A stretch of 64,000 nt of DNA, from contig NZ_CP115670.1 of the NCBI RefSeq assembly GCF_027886475.1, positions 2,542,001 to 2,606,000 of the forward strand. The letters are read 5' to 3'. This document shows positions 55,845-64,000 of the stretch, piece by piece; within the stretch, counting starts at the first letter, position 1; the number at the start of each line of letters is the position of its first letter. This DNA is from Corynebacterium sp. SCR221107 (lineage in GTDB: Bacteria > Actinomycetota > Actinomycetes > Mycobacteriales > Mycobacteriaceae). Position numbers and translations under genes: made by a program. The notes below the pieces were generated by a model. It ran no database searches, was not told where the DNA came from, and saw only the letters and a list, made by a program, of their open reading frames with translations.

Positions 55845-55884
55845 GATTGTTTTCTAGCGTTTCCACAAACGCTAGAAAACAATC
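55845..55884. promoter_or_regulatory. Perfect 18-bp inverted repeat upstream of the MFS transporter
   Basis: GATTGTTTTCTAGCGTTT (55845-55862), loop CCAC, then its exact complement (55867-55884). It lies 137 bp upstream of the MFS start and 252 bp upstream of nptA in a divergent intergenic region. TTAATATA next to it (about 55887-55894) could be a -10 region. A large operator or an mRNA hairpin are both possible. Confidence 0.75.
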
Positions 55885-55894
55885 CCTTAATATA

Positions 55895-56135
55895 CGGCGC
55901 ACGCCTTAGCCTTCGCTAACCTAAGCCACACCCGTAAGCGTTACTGTCTAGCGGGTTTGGCAGTGGATACGGGAAATTTCTTCACGCTTGAGCGCTGGGA
56001 TAAGTTTGAATCAATAGGCAATCGCTTTTCCAACCCCGCCGACACACGGCAGCCGTGCCCGGTTCCTACGGCCGCGGTGGACGTCGGAAAGCATGCTCAC
56101 TCAAGGGCAATTCGGGCAGAAAGGAGCAGGTATTC
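55895..56135. other. Intergenic region upstream of nptA
   Basis: About 240 bp that probably contain the nptA promoter. One dispersed 11-mer copy lies at 56083-56093. No gene is seen. Confidence 0.4.
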
Positions 56136-57359
56136 ATGTCGTATTCGACGTCGCGGACCGAGGCTCTTGACCCCCATGCCCCCGAGCAATCCGCGGATAT
56201 CATCCACGGTGAGCACGGCGATGTCATCGACATCGACCCGGCCGAGCTCAAAGGCCAGGTTGCATGGACCCGGCAAGGCGCGGCCGCCAACTGGGTGGCC
56301 ATCCTAGCCATGTTCGTCTGCATGGCCTTCGGCCTGCATTTCGTCGTCGACTCCCTGGCCACGCTTTTTCCTGCCGTCCAGGCCTTCATTAACACCAGCG
56401 AGATGTCCTCCTTCAAGGCGCTGGCCGCCGGCATGCTGGCCACCACCTTGCTGCAGTCGTCCTCCGCGGTCACCGTGGGCTTGGTCTACAGCACCGCGAT
56501 GGGGCTGATTTCCCCGCAGGAGTCGATCCCGGCGGTGTTCGGCGCGAACATCGCCACCACCTTCACCCCGATGATCTTGGCCTTGTGGATCAGTGGCCGC
56601 CACAAGCGCCGCCATTCCCGCCGCGCCTACCAGGTGGTTTTTACCCATGTGTGGTTCAACATTTTGGGCGTTGCAAGCCTCCTGCCCATCGAGCTGCTAT
56701 TTCATCCGTTGTCAAAGATCGCCTCCCGGCTGGTTCAACCAGTCAACGCCTTTGTTGCCTCCGAGCAGATTCTCCAGACGCTTTCCGTCCATTACTGGGG
56801 CCAACAGCTGACCATGAACTCCGGGTTAATGTGGGTGGAATTGATCGGCGGGTGCGTGCTCACCGTAGTTGCAATGAAGGCATTGCAGGAGCGCTTCCAT
56901 GCCCTCGTTCGCGGCACCGGCTTCCCCATCCTTGCGCGCAGCGGTGGGCTTTCCGACGTCGCTGGCCTCACGTTGGGCGTCGGCGCCACGATGGCCACCG
57001 GCTTTTCCTCAGCCACCGTCACCGCCACCGCCACCGCCCGAGCCACCGGCTCGCTGTATCGCCCGGCGGTCATGCCGATAGTCATGGGCGCCAACATCGG
57101 CACCACCCTCACCGGCATCTTGGTGGCGCTGGGCATTGACGATCAAACAGGCGCGCTAGCCCTGCACGTGGCCCTGGTGCACCTGCTGTTCAACCTCACC
57201 GGCACCCTTCTTGTGCTGCTGTTGCCCTTCCTGCGCCACTTCATCGCCTGGCTTGCCGATCACTGCGCTGCCTCATTTTCCCGCCACCCCATCATGGGCA
57301 TCGCGCTCATGTTGCTCATCGCCTGGGTGCTCCCATACCTCATTATCCGGTTTGCTTAG
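56136..57359 (+). CDS. nptA: Na+/phosphate cotransporter family protein (NptA-like)
   Basis: A 407-residue membrane protein of the Na/Pi-cotransporter (PF02690) type. The first repeat has LLQSSSAVTVGLVYSTAMG. The second repeat has TGFSSATVTATATA, where the usual Gln-Ser-Ser is replaced by Phe-Ser-Ser. GANIATTFTP and GANIGTTLTG are the paired conserved loops. It starts at ATG 56136 with AAAGGAG upstream. The first ~45 residues are an acidic cytoplasmic tail. Confidence 0.9.
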   Translation: MSYSTSRTEALDPHAPEQSADIIHGEHGDVIDIDPAELKGQVAWTRQGAAANWVAILAMFVCMAFGLHFVVDSLATLFPAVQAFINTSEMSSFKALAAGMLATTLLQSSSAVTVGLVYSTAMGLISPQESIPAVFGANIATTFTPMILALWISGRHKRRHSRRAYQVVFTHVWFNILGVASLLPIELLFHPLSKIASRLVQPVNAFVASEQILQTLSVHYWGQQLTMNSGLMWVELIGGCVLTVVAMKALQERFHALVRGTGFPILARSGGLSDVAGLTLGVGATMATGFSSATVTATATARATGSLYRPAVMPIVMGANIGTTLTGILVALGIDDQTGALALHVALVHLLFNLTGTLLVLLLPFLRHFIAWLADHCAASFSRHPIMGIALMLLIAWVLPYLIIRFA

Positions 57360-57414
57360 GCAGATCCAGTGTGGGCTTCACGTGCCCGCGTTCCCACGTG
57401 CCCACCTCCCTAAG

Positions 57415-57528
57415 GGCTTCACATTTGCGGTCGAATAGGCGTGGTCGAATAGGCCCGGATTTTATACCCCCTCAGGGTATTTTTGGACGCCTTTTCGACG
57501 GTTTCCTTTCGACCGCAAATGTGAAGCC
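57415..57528 (+). repeat. Palindromic repeat element, copy 3
   Basis: A 114-bp element with perfect 21-bp terminal inverted repeats (GGCTTCACATTTGCGGTCGA at the left) and a central palindrome ATACCCCCTCAGGGTAT. GGTCGAATAGGC occurs twice in the left half. It sits between the convergent ends of nptA and the ABC permease gene. Confidence 0.9.
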
Positions 57529-57555
57529 TCCGCGGCCAGGCCAAAGCCATCCATG

Positions 57556-57596
57556 AAAAAGAGGGTGCCGAAGCCAAAAAGCTTGGGCACCCTCTC
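57556..57596 (-). terminator. Terminator of the ABC transporter operon
   Basis: On the minus strand GAGGGTGCC pairs with GGCACCCTC, followed by TTTTTC. It lies 29 bp after the permease stop. Confidence 0.87.
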
Positions 57597-57624
57597 GATT
57601 GTCGGGGTGGGATGGTGGACCCGG

Positions 57625-58395
57625 CTAGGCGTCGCGCTTTGCCAGCAACACCTGGCCGATCGCATAGAGGGCTACGACCCAGGCCGCGAAGTACCAGCCG
57701 GAACCATTGACCCCCCAGGAGGCATCGTCAATGGGGCTATTTAAGATGAATGCGTTCATGTTGGTAAACGGGCCGTACTTTTGGACGTACTCGCCCACCT
57801 TCGGGATCAGCGAGCCCACACCCTCCAGGGTGGTCATCCATATCAGCACCAACGCCATCGCACCTGCGGTCTGCCGCACGATGAAGGCGATACCCTGGGC
57901 GAAGACGGTGAGCAGGAAGCTGACCAGGGGATATACCCACATGATGCGCAACGCGATATCGTCATTCCACACGTCTAGGGTCTTAGATTGTTCCGGGGTG
58001 GCCACCATCTTGGCCAGGTAGAAGCACACGATGACGGTCACAAACGTCAAGGCGGCGGACAGCAGCCCGTAAAGCGCCAACTTGGCCGCCGCCACCACGT
58101 GGCGGTTCGGGGTGGCCATGAAGGTGACCGACTGATACTTGTGGCGATATTCCGCGGTCACCACCATGATCGCCTGAATAGCCACCACAATGATGGAAAT
58201 GCCGGCCACGCCCGAGACCACGTTCGAGGCCGAGAGCACGCTATAGCCCATGAAGGACTGTTCCACGTTCTTGCCGGCGAAAAACGCCAGCAGCAAGCCG
58301 AAGAACACGATCAGCGCGCTGGTCCACCACAAGGCCTTGGTGGTGTAGAGCTTGGTCCACTCCGCGCGAAGGGTATTGAAAAACACGATGAACAC
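57625..58395 (-). CDS. ABC-2 type transporter permease
   Basis: A 256-residue membrane protein with six predicted helices; it begins FNTLRAEWTKLYTTKALWW, a common start in actinobacterial ABC-2 permeases, and has EYRHKYQSVTFMATPNR in a loop. It follows the ATPase gene by 20 bp. Substrate unknown; such pairs often export antibiotics or lipids. Confidence 0.88.
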   Translation of the reverse strand: MFIVFFNTLRAEWTKLYTTKALWWTSALIVFFGLLLAFFAGKNVEQSFMGYSVLSASNVVSGVAGISIIVVAIQAIMVVTAEYRHKYQSVTFMATPNRHVVAAAKLALYGLLSAALTFVTVIVCFYLAKMVATPEQSKTLDVWNDDIALRIMWVYPLVSFLLTVFAQGIAFIVRQTAGAMALVLIWMTTLEGVGSLIPKVGEYVQKYGPFTNMNAFILNSPIDDASWGVNGSGWYFAAWVVALYAIGQVLLAKRDA

Positions 58396-58415
58396 CTAAT
58401 CCTTAAACTATTCTT

Positions 58416-59357
58416 CTAACCTGCGCGGTGGGCACCAGGGGCAACGGTGGATTGATACTGGACTGCGTCCCCGGTCAGCCGCATGAAGGCCTCCTCCAGG
58501 GAGGCGTGGCGCTGTTCGAGAAGGGCGAGCTTGATTCCCTTGTCGAAGGCAATCGCGCCGATCTCGTCGGAAGTACGCTCCATCACCGTAAGGGTAGGGC
58601 GCTGTTCCTCGTCGACGCCGATGGCCGACTCGATCCCGCTGGCCTGCAAAGCGGCGTGGAGCCCCTCGAGGTTGTCGGCGCGCACCACCACGGAGGTGCT
58701 GGCGTGCTCGCGGATGAAGTCGTAGGTGGAGGCGTGAGCCACCAGCTTGCCGCGGCCGATGACCACCAGTTCGTCGGCGGTCTGTGCCATCTCGGAAAGC
58801 AGGTGGGAGCTGACCAGCACGGTGCGGCCCTGCTGGGCAAGCGAGCGCAGGAACTCGCGCACCCAGCGAATGCCCTCCGGGTCAAGGCCGTTGACCGGCT
58901 CGTCGAGGATGAGCACCTCCGGATCCCCCATCAAGGCGGCCGCCAGGCCGAGGCGCTGGCCCATACCGAGGGAGAAACCGCCCGCCTTCTTCGAGGCAAC
59001 ACTAGTCAGACCCACGAGTTCTAAGACCTCGTCGACACGGGTGGTGGGAATACCGTTGGTCTGAGCGATCCATTTCAGGTGATTGGCCGCCGAGCGGTTG
59101 GGGTGGACCGCCTTGGCATCGAGCAGCGCGCCGACGGTGCGCAGCGGGTTCTTCAGCTTGCGGTAGGCGGTGCCGCCGATGGTGGCGGTGCCCGCTGTGG
59201 GATTATCGAGGCCGACGATCATGCGCATGGTGGTGGACTTCCCGGCCCCGTTGGGTCCTAAGAATCCTGTGACCACTCCGGGTTTGACGTCAAAGGTGAT
59301 GTCATCCACGGCGCGCACGGCACCGTATTGTTTTGTCAATCCACGCACTTCAATCAT
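58416..59357 (-). CDS. ABC transporter ATP-binding protein
   Basis: A 313-residue ATPase of the drug/bacteriocin export type: Walker A GPNGAGKST, signature FSLGMGQRLGLA (LSGGQ variant), Walker B VLILDEPVNGLDPEG and the switch His in VLVSSHLLSE. The C-terminal ~90 residues form the DUF4162-like extension. It is the first gene of a two-gene operon with the permease. Confidence 0.92.
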   Translation of the reverse strand: MIEVRGLTKQYGAVRAVDDITFDVKPGVVTGFLGPNGAGKSTTMRMIVGLDNPTAGTATIGGTAYRKLKNPLRTVGALLDAKAVHPNRSAANHLKWIAQTNGIPTTRVDEVLELVGLTSVASKKAGGFSLGMGQRLGLAAALMGDPEVLILDEPVNGLDPEGIRWVREFLRSLAQQGRTVLVSSHLLSEMAQTADELVVIGRGKLVAHASTYDFIREHASTSVVVRADNLEGLHAALQASGIESAIGVDEEQRPTLTVMERTSDEIGAIAFDKGIKLALLEQRHASLEEAFMRLTGDAVQYQSTVAPGAHRAG

Positions 59358-59409
59358 GCCAACCAGTGTGACATATTTTCGCCCCTGGTGCCTTGGAGAG
59401 CCGGGTTCC

Positions 59410-59937
59410 TTAATTGAGGTAGTCGAGCAACAGCTGTTTGACCTTAGGCCACGAGGCCGCGAACGCCGGCATGAGCTTCAACTGCGCCACCTCGTCTAAG
59501 GCGACCCAGCGCAGCTCGTGGGACTCCTCGTTGGGATGGGTTTCCAACTGATGCGGTGCGCGTGCGAAAACGGTGGTGTAGGTCCACTGCCCGGCAAGCT
59601 CCGGGCGGTCGGGATCGGCCGGAAACGGGCCCGCCGTGACCGCTTGCCCCAAGACTTCATAGGAGTCGGGGTAAATTTCAGTCTCTTCTGCGACCTCGCG
59701 CCCGGCGGCCTGGCGGGCATCCTCGCTCGCCTCCCGCGCACCACCGGGCAGCGCCCAGGTGTCCCCGTGCGAGGTCCACGCGGCGCGGTGCTGCATGAGG
59801 ATCGTCCAGGAATCGCCAGCCCGGGCCACGAGGGCGAGTCCGGCGGCGCCGTGGCGTCCCCACATGCGGGTACCGCCGGGCCCTGCCGCCCACCCCTCGC
59901 CGTGGCTAGCCGAGTGAAGACTTTCGATTCCAGACAT
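59410..59937 (-). CDS. Nudix hydrolase
   Basis: A 175-residue Nudix protein; the box is GGAREASEDARQAAGREVAEET (residues 65-86) with the expected REVAEE core. The start at ATG 59937 has AAAGG upstream; an internal ATG ~24 codons later would also keep the domain. Substrate unknown, probably a nucleoside diphosphate derivative. It is divergent from glnX. Confidence 0.88.
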   Translation of the reverse strand: MSGIESLHSASHGEGWAAGPGGTRMWGRHGAAGLALVARAGDSWTILMQHRAAWTSHGDTWALPGGAREASEDARQAAGREVAEETEIYPDSYEVLGQAVTAGPFPADPDRPELAGQWTYTTVFARAPHQLETHPNEESHELRWVALDEVAQLKLMPAFAASWPKVKQLLLDYLN

Positions 59938-60031
59938 ACCTTTAGCATAAGCTGCCCACGACAAAGCCACCGCGATATGCTTGGTGAGAACCTATTAACG
60001 CACCTTTTAATTCAGCCAAGGCTATAAATAC

Positions 60032-61609
60032 ATGCCCGAGATGCCTGCAATACCCGATATCCCCGAGGATGCGGAGGACGTGGAGTACGGTCAGCGCGTT
60101 TCCCGCGAGGACCGCAATAGCTTCAGCCCCGGTGTGGGCACGCCCACCGGGGACTTCATCCTGCACACCTTGAGCCCGGTGCGTGCGGTGCCCACCAATG
60201 CCGAAGACAATTGGATGGATCGCATCTCGGAACGTCGGCAAGCAAGACGCAACTTCTGGCAAGAGCTCTGGCACGACTCCATCACCATGCCGGTGGAGTG
60301 GGCGCTGCGCTTCGGCCGCTTCCTGCGCACCACCCCGGGGCGGATGACGCTGATGGTCGTAGTGGTCTCCATGGCCGTCATCGCCGCAGGAATCTCCATG
60401 TCACAGACCTCCGCGCAACGCCGCGCGGACCTAGAGACCTTGATGAATAACACGGAGCCGGTGAGCTTTACCGCCCACCGCCTCTATACCTCCTTGTCGC
60501 TGGCGGACACCACGGCGACGGTGGGGTTTGTGCGCTCGTCGGTGCAGTCGGAATACACCCGCACCCGCTACAGCCTGGCCTACCAGGATGCCGCCGCGGC
60601 GGCCGCCGAGACTGCCTCGGGTATCTCCACCGACAACGAGCACGCCCTCGCGCTTATCACCAAGATCAATAAGCTGCTGCCCACCTACACCGGCCTAGTG
60701 GAGACCGCCTGGGCGAATAACCGCCAGGACAACCCCGTGGGCGTGGCCTACCTGTCCGAGGCCAACGCGCTCATGCGCAACGAGATCCTGCCCGCGGCCA
60801 ACGAACTGTATTCGATGATGTCGCGGGAGGTGGTCACCAGCCAGCGCTCGCTGACCACCCCGCTGTGGATCCCGTTGTCGGGCATGTTTGCCGCGCTGGG
60901 CTTTTTGGTGCTGGCGCAGTTGTGGCTGGCGCAGGTCACCCACCGCCGCCTCAATCGGGGATTTTTGACCGCCACCATCCTCATGGCTTTCATCACCACC
61001 TGGGTCACCACCGCCAATGCGATCACCTGGCGCACCGGCTCGCAGGCCTACGAGGAAGCCTCCGCGCCGCTGGAGATGCTGACCAATGCGAGGATCCAGG
61101 CGCAGCAGGCGCGTACCGATGAAACGCTCGCCTTGGTTCGTCGTGAAGCAGACGATGCGGGCACGTTCACAACGGCGGCCAACGCAGTCGACGACGCCCT
61201 CGATGCCTTCGACGCCTCCTTTTTGGCCGACACGGGTGAAAACCCGCAGCAGCTGGCCAACGCGCGGCTGGCACTGGAGCAATGGCGCTCAAGCCACATG
61301 CAACTGGTGGAAACGCTCAATAACGGAGACTATGACACCGCGCTGACGTTGACGCTCGGCGAGGGGCAAGGGATCGACTCCGCCGGGGTTGGCACCACGC
61401 AAGCAGGTGAGAGTTCAGCGACCGCCTACGCGAAGATGGATGATGAGCTCGCCAGCATGGTCGGTGATACCCGCTCCACCCTGCGCGCGTATATCGACAA
61501 GGGCGCCAACGCCTCCCGGTTTGTGTCCATGGTGATGCTCATCTTGTCCTTCCTCTCCGTGATTTCTATGTGGGTAGGCATCCGCCCCAGGCTGCAGGAG
61601 TACCTCTAA
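60032..61609 (+). CDS. glnX: GlnX-like membrane protein
   Basis: A 525-residue protein with an N-terminal cytoplasmic region, one helix near 98-118, a large extracytoplasmic domain, two close helices (about 275-298 and 306-328), a second extracytoplasmic domain and a last helix near 500-518. In corynebacteria and mycobacteria GlnX passes the signal of external amino acids from lipoprotein GlnH to kinase PknG. Gene order glnX-glnH-pknG matches. The stop overlaps the glnH start (TAATG). A TATAAA box lies 3 bases before the ATG. Confidence 0.88.
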   Translation: MPEMPAIPDIPEDAEDVEYGQRVSREDRNSFSPGVGTPTGDFILHTLSPVRAVPTNAEDNWMDRISERRQARRNFWQELWHDSITMPVEWALRFGRFLRTTPGRMTLMVVVVSMAVIAAGISMSQTSAQRRADLETLMNNTEPVSFTAHRLYTSLSLADTTATVGFVRSSVQSEYTRTRYSLAYQDAAAAAAETASGISTDNEHALALITKINKLLPTYTGLVETAWANNRQDNPVGVAYLSEANALMRNEILPAANELYSMMSREVVTSQRSLTTPLWIPLSGMFAALGFLVLAQLWLAQVTHRRLNRGFLTATILMAFITTWVTTANAITWRTGSQAYEEASAPLEMLTNARIQAQQARTDETLALVRREADDAGTFTTAANAVDDALDAFDASFLADTGENPQQLANARLALEQWRSSHMQLVETLNNGDYDTALTLTLGEGQGIDSAGVGTTQAGESSATAYAKMDDELASMVGDTRSTLRAYIDKGANASRFVSMVMLILSFLSVISMWVGIRPRLQEYL

Positions 61610-62640
61610 TGAGCACCAGACACTCTTTTCACCGGTATGTTTCGCCAGCAGGCCTTATGCGTGTAGCTTGCTTGACGACGGCCACCGCGCTGCTTCTGAC
61701 AAGCTGTGCCGAGCCCGAACCGGCCGCACCGGAACCGGCCCAGGAAACGCAGGCCTACCTGCCGCTTCCGGACGGCTCCAGCATTGAGAAGGCCGGCTCG
61801 GTTGCACCCGAGGAGGTCATCACCACCGGGCTTTTGGGATCGCTGCGCCCCGACGAGCGCACCCCGGAAGAACGCGTGCCCGAGATCGTGGCCAGGGGAA
61901 GGCTCATCGTCGGCATCGACCAGTCTCAGTACCTGCTTAGCTTCCGCGAGCCCTCCACCGGGGCGATCAAGGGCTTCGAGGTAGACATCGCCCGGCAGAT
62001 CGCCAGGGACATCTTCGGCGACCCCAACAAGGTGGAGTTCCGCTTCGTCGACAGCAGCAACTGGCTCAAATCCATCGAGGACGAGAAGATTGACCTCGCC
62101 ATCCGCGGCATCTCCATCACCCGCGACCGCCAAGACCAGGTGTTCTTCTCCGCCTCCTACCTCACCGGGCAAACCCGCATGCTCGTGGAGAAAAATACCG
62201 GCATCGACTCCATCGACGACTTGGCGGGCGGCACGGCCTGTGTTACCTCCGGCTCCACCGGGCAGCAGCGCACCCGCGCCCGCGCCCCGGAGACCGATCT
62301 CCTCGTGGCTAACTCCGCCGCCGACTGCCTCGTGGCGCTGCAACAAGGCCAGGTGCAAGCGATCATCTCCGACGACACCATCTTGTCCGGCATGGTCGCC
62401 CAAGACCCCTTCACCGAGATTGTCGGCGATCCCCTGGGCACGGAAAGCTACGGCATCGCCATCGCCAAGCCCGGCACCCGGCACGATACCGACGGGCTGA
62501 TCCGGCAGGTCAACTCCACGCTAGAAAGGCTCACGTCCGACCGCACCTGGGCCGGGCTCTACCTCAACTGGTTCGGCCCCTACCTGCCCCTGCAGCAACC
62601 GCCGGCAGCCGCGTACCGTGAGGAGCAAGCACCTCACTAA
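61609..62640 (+). CDS. glnH: Glutamate-binding lipoprotein GlnH (sensor, SBP family)
   Basis: A 343-residue lipoprotein with signal and lipobox LLTSC (Cys33), followed by a family 3 solute-binding domain: GRLIVGIDQSQYLLSFREP, GFEVDIARQIARDIFG, IRGISITRDRQDQVFFS and GTACVTSGSTG. No transporter genes accompany it; it is coupled to glnX and pknG, so it acts as a sensor rather than for uptake, as known for C. glutamicum. Confidence 0.92.
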   Translation: MSTRHSFHRYVSPAGLMRVACLTTATALLLTSCAEPEPAAPEPAQETQAYLPLPDGSSIEKAGSVAPEEVITTGLLGSLRPDERTPEERVPEIVARGRLIVGIDQSQYLLSFREPSTGAIKGFEVDIARQIARDIFGDPNKVEFRFVDSSNWLKSIEDEKIDLAIRGISITRDRQDQVFFSASYLTGQTRMLVEKNTGIDSIDDLAGGTACVTSGSTGQQRTRARAPETDLLVANSAADCLVALQQGQVQAIISDDTILSGMVAQDPFTEIVGDPLGTESYGIAIAKPGTRHDTDGLIRQVNSTLERLTSDRTWAGLYLNWFGPYLPLQQPPAAAYREEQAPH

Positions 62641-62715
62641 CGCAAGCACCTACCCTCGTGGGCACGCTGACCCACACGGGGGATCGCACACAGACACCAC
62701 ACCAAGGAGGACACC

Positions 62716-64000
62716 ATGGCCGACAAGCTGCCAGACCCCGACCACCCGGACGGCAACCCCGGCACCCAGGCTGTCTTCTATGACCCCTTCGCCGACGAAG
62801 GCGACGAGGATCAGGCCCCCACCGACCCCAGCCTGCGCGCGCTCCTGCACAACCTCGAGCACCTGCGCTACGACGCGCCAGCCACCGCCCCAAGCATGTT
62901 CTCCGACGGCAGCGTGCGCACCGACACCTCCATGCTGGTGCCCACCAACGTCGGCGGAACCGAATCCCAGGCCACCGGCGCCGTCATGTTCGACCCCTTC
63001 GCCGACGATGACGATGATGACTTCCTCGAGATCGACGTCCCCCTCCCGAGAGATGCGGCCACCCACACTCCCACCCCAGAGGAGGTAGGAAACCGCGCCC
63101 GCGAGCAAGCGCTATCCACCTTCCGCTCCCGTCGCGGCACCACCCGCAAGTCCCGCGCGGTGGCCAACGGCATGGTCATGCTGCCGTTTATCCCGCTCAT
63201 CCCGGAAGACCTCGCCCTGCGCGACCCGTCCAAGGAGCCCCCCGGGGTGGAAGAACCCGCCCTTCATCCCGGGGATGTGGTCGCCGACCAATACGAGATC
63301 GCGGGCGTGATCGCCCACGGCGGCATGGGCTGGATCTACCTGGCCAACGACCGCAACGTCTCCGGCCGCAGGGTCGTGCTCAAAGGCATGATGAGCAACT
63401 CCCAGGGCTACGGCGCCGCCATCGCCGAGCGCGAGTTCCTCGCCGACATCACCCACCCGGGCATCGTGAAAAGCTACAACTTCATCGACGACGAGCGCGT
63501 CTCGGGCGGGCTCATCGTCATGGAGTACGCCCCCGGCCCTTCGCTGCGGGATCTGAAGATGCAGCAGCCCGGTGGCGTGTTCTCCATCGACATCGCCATC
63601 GGCTACATCCTCGAGGTGCTGCCCGCGCTGGAGTACCTCCACGCCCGCGGGGTGGTCTACAACGACCTCAAGCCGGACAACATCATCGCCACCGAGGACC
63701 AGGTCAAGCTCATCGACCTCGGCGCGGTCTCCGGCATCGACGCCTACGGTTATATTTTTGGCACCAAAGGCTTCCAGGCCCCGGAGGTAGCCACGAAGGG
63801 CCCGAGCGTGGCCAGCGACATCTACACCATTGGACGCACCCTGGCCGCGCTGACGGTGAACCTGCCGGTGACCGACGGCGTCTATGACCTGGGCCTTCCA
63901 GGACCCGAGGCCGAGCCGCTGTTTTCCCAGTATCTGTCCTTCTACCGCCTGCTCAAGCGCGCCACCGACCCGGACCCGGCGCGCCGGTTTAGCTCCGTGC
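62716..64000 (+). CDS. pknG: Serine/threonine protein kinase PknG (partial, 3' end outside window)
   Basis: The first 428 residues of PknG from ATG 62716 (AAGGAGG upstream). The N-terminal ~185 residues have no Cys, so the rubredoxin-like domain of mycobacterial PknG is absent. Two copies of a TxAVxxDPFAD motif (Thr17 and Thr87) are likely autophosphorylation sites that dock the FHA protein OdhI. The kinase domain has AHGGMGWIYLA, Lys223, YNDLKPDN with Asp317 (no RD arginine) and DLG with Asp334. It phosphorylates OdhI, relieving inhibition of 2-oxoglutarate dehydrogenase. The C-terminal TPR part lies beyond the window. Confidence 0.95.
   Translation, partial: MADKLPDPDHPDGNPGTQAVFYDPFADEGDEDQAPTDPSLRALLHNLEHLRYDAPATAPSMFSDGSVRTDTSMLVPTNVGGTESQATGAVMFDPFADDDDDDFLEIDVPLPRDAATHTPTPEEVGNRAREQALSTFRSRRGTTRKSRAVANGMVMLPFIPLIPEDLALRDPSKEPPGVEEPALHPGDVVADQYEIAGVIAHGGMGWIYLANDRNVSGRRVVLKGMMSNSQGYGAAIAEREFLADITHPGIVKSYNFIDDERVSGGLIVMEYAPGPSLRDLKMQQPGGVFSIDIAIGYILEVLPALEYLHARGVVYNDLKPDNIIATEDQVKLIDLGAVSGIDAYGYIFGTKGFQAPEVATKGPSVASDIYTIGRTLAALTVNLPVTDGVYDLGLPGPEAEPLFSQYLSFYRLLKRATDPDPARRFSSV

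Overview
The window is high-GC DNA from a Corynebacterium. The evidence is a set of lineage-typical genes: tiny PorH and PorA porin peptides between groEL2 and a PPK2 kinase, the glnX-glnH-pknG cluster, a CG3035-type N-acetylglutamate synthase beside def, a DIP1984-family protein beside hpt, and a DUF6779/DUF2520/panC block next to the folate genes. No rRNA, tRNA or CRISPR array was seen.

Layout. 0-5.3 kb: a leftward copper-resistance cluster (copR, copS, a heavy-metal-binding chaperone, a CPH-type copper ATPase, a DUF305 lipoprotein) with a CsoR-like palindrome in the spacer of one promoter; copS is frameshifted at a C7 tract. 5.4-8.0 kb: a decayed siderophore locus (5'-truncated esterase joined to a 5'-truncated FecCD permease, a permease with an internal deletion, a frameshifted ATPase). 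8.0-21.4 kb: leftward core genes (panC, DUF2520, DUF6779, folK-folB-folP-folE, ftsH, DIP1984, hpt, tilS, dacB), interrupted by a rightward HNH endonuclease gene. 21.4-31.4 kb: ppa, then an accessory block between two copies of a palindromic ~110 bp repeat: a DUF559 protein, a small membrane protein, a tannase-like lipoprotein with five in-frame stops, a rhodanese, a broken secreted lipase, a MarR regulator and a 1308-residue Pls/PosA-type poly-amino-acid synthetase. 31.4-36.8 kb: ppk2, porA, porH, groEL2 with CIRCE, an M20 peptidase. 37-39 kb: a secreted protein and a stand-alone LeuA regulatory-domain protein with a possible leader-peptide attenuator. 39.3-45.8 kb: a six-gene Mrp Na+/H+ antiporter operon. 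45.9-60 kb: envelope and housekeeping genes (GT87, YbdK-type ligase, LytR_C protein, def, NAGS, xth, cls, MFS pump, nptA, an ABC exporter, Nudix). 60-64 kb: glnX-glnH-pknG, the glutamate-sensing branch that acts on OdhI; pknG runs off the right edge.

Two signals are not explained by gene content. The first is an 11-mer, CGTCGG(C/A/T)AAGC, found 21 times on both strands in about 52 kb. The second is the three-copy palindromic element whose centre resembles the copper operator at 3.4 kb. Gene decay is frequent (copS, four siderophore genes, tannase, lipase, DUF6308 remnant), and several genes look leaderless.
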